8,550 nt of DNA from Pleomorphochaeta sp964545735 (GTDB taxonomy: Bacteria; Spirochaetota; Spirochaetia; Sphaerochaetales; Sphaerochaetaceae): assembly GCA_964545735.1 (NCBI GenBank), contig CAZJGS010000110.1, forward strand, positions 1 through 8,550, given 5' to 3'. Position 1 is the first letter of the stretch; every line of letters starts with the position of its first letter. Shown piece after piece: positions 6,245-8,550 of the stretch. A model generated the notes under the pieces. It did no database searches and had not been told where the DNA came from. It was given only the letters and a program-made list of their open reading frames with translations. The position numbers and the translations under genes were made by a program.

Positions 6245-7430
6245 GATTATCCCCCTTATTTTCAACCCTCACTTCCCCGCTCATCAGTTTGGGGAGCAGG
6301 GAGTCTCGTAGCATTCCTAATTTAGCAAGCTGTTCGTTATTCAAAATGATTTTGTCGATTAATGGATAAACAATACTATTCATATGTTCTAATTCCGAAT
6401 CAGCTGGAACAAGCGCCATTGAATGAGACAAGTCTTCTCGTTTTATATGCCCCATTGTTGTTGCTTTGCTTTCAGCAATAGCAATAAATTCTTTTATATG
6501 AAATTTAGTCCAGAAATAAATAAACCATTGCGGATACTTTACAGAAGTAACCTTAAATAAATGCTGATTCAATACGCAATTTCTGCCATCCCATATTTTC
6601 ACCAATAGGCTCCCGGACCAAGAAAAGATTATATCACCACTTTGCACGATATAATCTTCTTTTAGATCAGTAGTTGCCCAGTCGGAATTATCCGTAAACC
6701 CATTTTTAAGTTCTTTTATTTTAAGCACAGGCAATTTATCGACGTCATTTTTTGGCGGATACTTTTGGCAAGCTAATCCGTTTAAATAATCTGCGACTTC
6801 ATCCAGCGGTTTTTCTTCCCAATCCTCCAGCGCTTCCTCCACAAACCACTGTCTAAAAAGCGTTTCCGCCATGGCTTCGAGGGTTTTGTTCTGGCGGTGG
6901 AGCAGGTCTATCTTGTCGTCGAGACTGGAAAGGACTGAGGCAATGGCTTTTTGTTCGGGGAGTGGGGGCACTCTTAACACTAATCCCATCAAATCACTTC
7001 CAGTAATTCCAGCTACTGCCACTTGCCTAAGAATAGTCCCTAATAAATATTTGCCATATCTTGAGTTGAAATAATAATAAAGAAATTCAGATGTTGCTTT
7101 CTGATGATCAGGTGTTGCCCTAATAATGGAAGACTCGAAAGTAGTATGTTCAGTTATCTCTTGAACCAAAGAACATTTTCCAGCCCCTTCGGCAGTTAAT
7201 GATCTTCTTGCAAATATTAAATCCCCTTCTTTAAGTAAGAAATTTACCTTTTCTTTTTCACTGAGATCAACTCGGTTCATTTCTATGTTTTTAAGACGTG
7301 GCTGTGCGAATAACTCACCCATATTAACTATCTTACAACCACGTCCATGAAACTCTTTTTTCTTATAAATACCATTTCTGACTGAGCTCTCAAGAAGTTC
7401 TCTAAAGGTGTATTCGTTCCACTCACCCAT
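6234..7430 (-). CDS. hsdS: Type I restriction-modification system specificity subunit HsdS
   Basis: HsdS (398 aa, the normal length) chooses the bipartite DNA target for both methylation and cleavage and bridges HsdM and HsdR. The layout is standard: target-recognition domain 1 at about residues 1-154; a central conserved helix region at 155-200 (PPLPEQKAIASVLSSLDDKI, then a helix ending LFRQWF); target-recognition domain 2 at about 205-350; and a C-terminal conserved helix (LRDSLLPKLMSGEV) near the end. The ATG at 7430 overlaps the last 8 bases of hsdM (ATGGGTGA) and has GGGAAAGG nine bases upstream, so it is translationally coupled. Its 3' end overlaps the ATPase start by 11 bases. Codon use is more AT-rich than in hsdR, common for horizontally shuffled recognition domains. 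The recognised DNA sequence cannot be read from the protein. Confidence 0.95.
   Translation of the reverse strand: MGEWNEYTFRELLESSVRNGIYKKKEFHGRGCKIVNMGELFAQPRLKNIEMNRVDLSEKEKVNFLLKEGDLIFARRSLTAEGAGKCSLVQEITEHTTFESSIIRATPDHQKATSEFLYYYFNSRYGKYLLGTILRQVAVAGITGSDLMGLVLRVPPLPEQKAIASVLSSLDDKIDLLHRQNKTLEAMAETLFRQWFVEEALEDWEEKPLDEVADYLNGLACQKYPPKNDVDKLPVLKIKELKNGFTDNSDWATTDLKEDYIVQSGDIIFSWSGSLLVKIWDGRNCVLNQHLFKVTSVKYPQWFIYFWTKFHIKEFIAIAESKATTMGHIKREDLSHSMALVPADSELEHMNSIVYPLIDKIILNNEQLAKLGMLRDSLLPKLMSGEVRVENKGDNHVY
6251..6257 (-). promoter_or_regulatory. Ribosome binding site of the ATPase gene
   Basis: AAGGGGG on the minus strand, six bases before the ATG at 6244. It sits inside the 3' end of hsdS and decides the start in favour of that ATG over the upstream TTG at 6265. 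Confidence 0.7.
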
Positions 7431-8550
7431 TGATTTTTACCTTTCCCAGATTCTCAGCAATCAGTGCATTCAATCTCACTTCCTCCTTCAACTGCTCCTC
7501 AAATTCCGCTTTCAGTTTTGTAAACTGCTCTTTAAAATCAAAATCATCCTCATCATCCGGCAACCCCACATATCTGCCCGGTGTCAGCACATAATCAAGT
7601 CCCTTCACCCGTTCAATGGATGCGGAATTACAGAAACCTTTGACATCTTCATAATCGCCGTCGGGGTTTCTCCAGTTATGATAGGCTCCCGCTATCTTGG
7701 CAATATCTTCCGCGGAAAACTCCCGTGTTCTGCGGTTGATCAAATGTCCCAGGTTTTGGGCATCGATAAAGAGGATTTCATCGACCCGGTTGCGGAACTT
7801 ACCATTTGCCTTGTTGCGGCTCAAGAACCACAGGCTGGCGGGTATCTGCGTATTCAAAAACAGCTTTGCAGGCAGGTTGACGATGCAATCCACTAGGCGG
7901 GCCTCAATCAATGTCTTGCGAATATCCCCTTCACCGGACGCTTTGGACGCCAGAGAGCCCTTTGACAGAACAAAACCGGCCTGGCCGCTTGGACTCAGGT
8001 GATACAGGAAGTGCTGTATCCAGGCATAGTTTGCGTTTCCGGTGGGTGGTGTCCCGTATTTCCATCTGCCGTCTTTGCGAAGAAGATCACCGCTCCAGTC
8101 ACTGTCATTAAAGGGCGGGTTGGCTATCACATAATCGGATTTCAGGTCCTTGTGGGTGTCATTGAGAAAAGAGCCTTCGTTGTTCCATCTTACCTGAGAG
8201 CTGTCGATGCCCCGGATTGCCAGATTCATCTTTGCCAGTCGCCAGGTGGTCTGATTGCTCTCCTGTCCGTAAATGGAAATATCGTTCACTTTGCCTTGAT
8301 GGCTGGCCACAAACTTTTCCGACTGCACGAACATACCACCCGAGCCACAGCAGGGGTCAAATACCCTGCCTTTATGAGGTTGAAGCATTTGCACTAGTAG
8401 TTCGACTACGCTTCGGGGGGTATAGAACTGGCCACCCTTTTTGCCCCTCTGCCAACGCAAACTCACCAAGGAAATATTCAAACACATGCCCCAGAACATC
8501 GGCGCTTCGCGCCTTTGCATCACCCAATGCGATATTGCTTATCAGGTCGA
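7423..8550 (-). CDS. hsdM: Type I restriction-modification system DNA methyltransferase subunit HsdM (5' end outside window, frameshifted)
   Basis: HsdM is the adenine-N6 methyltransferase subunit; two HsdM and one HsdS form the modification enzyme. The AdoMet-binding motif I (DPCCGSGGMF) is encoded at about 8329-8358 and the catalytic motif IV NPPF at 8110-8121, preceded by the family hallmark GGQFYTPRS. Translation from 8549 down to about 8445 reads DLISNIALGD...VLGHVFEYFLGEFALAEG, typical HsdM sequence, but then needs a one-base shift to enter the frame that runs to the stop at 7423. The GTG at 8523 in the downstream frame is not the real start: TGA and TAA lie in that frame at 8539-8544. 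About 35 + 339 residues are visible, so roughly the first quarter of a normal HsdM lies beyond the window. The stop overlaps the hsdS start by 8 bases. Family assignment is certain; functionality is doubtful. Confidence 0.93.
8435..8447 (-). other. Frameshift site in hsdM
   Basis: On the minus strand the stretch reads GGGGCAAAAAGGG. The conserved protein sequence on its 5' side (FALAEG) is in one frame and on its 3' side (GGQFYTP) in another. Removing one G or one A restores a continuous EGKKGGQFY or EGQKGGQFY, both typical of the family. Without correction the protein ends at a TAA at 8372-8374, before motif I. It could be a true mutation or a homopolymer sequencing error. The G4 and A5 runs are short for a phase-variation tract. 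Confidence 0.85.

Noticed and set aside
7408..7896. 162-codon open frame on the plus strand
   Set aside because: It is antisense to the C-terminal part of hsdM and the hsdM/hsdS junction, and its sequence is uninformative.
8415..8420. Six-base G run (C6 in hsdM) as a phase-variation tract
   Set aside because: The protein is continuous and conserved across it (FYTPRSV). The frame break lies upstream at 8435-8447, and the tract is short.
8521..8523. GTG as a start for hsdM
   Set aside because: The residues that follow (MQRREAPMFWG) are not HsdM-like, in-frame TGA and TAA lie just upstream, and the other frame carries conserved HsdM sequence to the window edge.
1..8550. Mobile element ends, CRISPR repeats, tRNA or attachment sites
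   Set aside because: No transposase or integrase frame, regularly spaced repeats or tRNA-like folds were seen. The only repeated sequence found was the hsdR-start relics.

Overview
The window is one co-directional operon on the minus strand: a Type I restriction-modification (hsd) locus with accessory genes packed between its specificity and restriction subunits. Reading with the genes (from high to low coordinates) the order is hsdM (5' end outside the window, reading frame broken) - hsdS - an AAA/SMC-like ATPase - a relic of the hsdR 5' end - a truncated RhuM-like gene whose tail runs into a second hsdR relic - a full-length RhuM-like gene - hsdR. There are no tRNAs, rRNAs, CRISPR arrays, transposase or integrase genes. 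The only non-coding stretches are the 34 bases after hsdR (1-34, nothing recognisable) and about 140 bases at 4648-4788, which hold an hsdR relic and a hairpin.

Host: a bacterium with GGAGG-type ribosome binding sites and mid-range GC in the core hsd genes. The sequence does not allow a firm taxonomic call. The ATPase gene and parts of hsdS are visibly AT-richer than hsdR and hsdM, which suggests separate acquisition.

How the parts should work: HsdM2-HsdS is the methyltransferase and recognition unit, and HsdR adds the translocase and nuclease. HsdR and HsdS look complete. HsdM carries a one-base frameshift just before its AdoMet-binding motif, so unless this is a sequencing error both modification and restriction would be lost. 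The genes between hsdS and hsdR correspond in position to the 'R-linked' accessory genes known from other Type I loci. The ATPase ends in an RNKIHH sequence that fits the R-phi-x3-H motif of HEPN RNases, making it a candidate anti-phage or fail-safe effector tied to the RM system.

The most unusual structure is a repeated scar. Pieces resembling the first ~40-100 bases of hsdR occur twice upstream of the real hsdR, directly after the ATPase gene (4700-4790) and inside the 3' end of the truncated rhuM (4330-4369). Both are diverged and out of frame or truncated. This implies that the position immediately before hsdR has received accessory genes repeatedly, each time leaving a copy of the hsdR start behind. 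A perfect 13-bp inverted repeat with a one-base centre (4419-4445) lies inside the truncated rhuM gene, about 50 bases from one scar.
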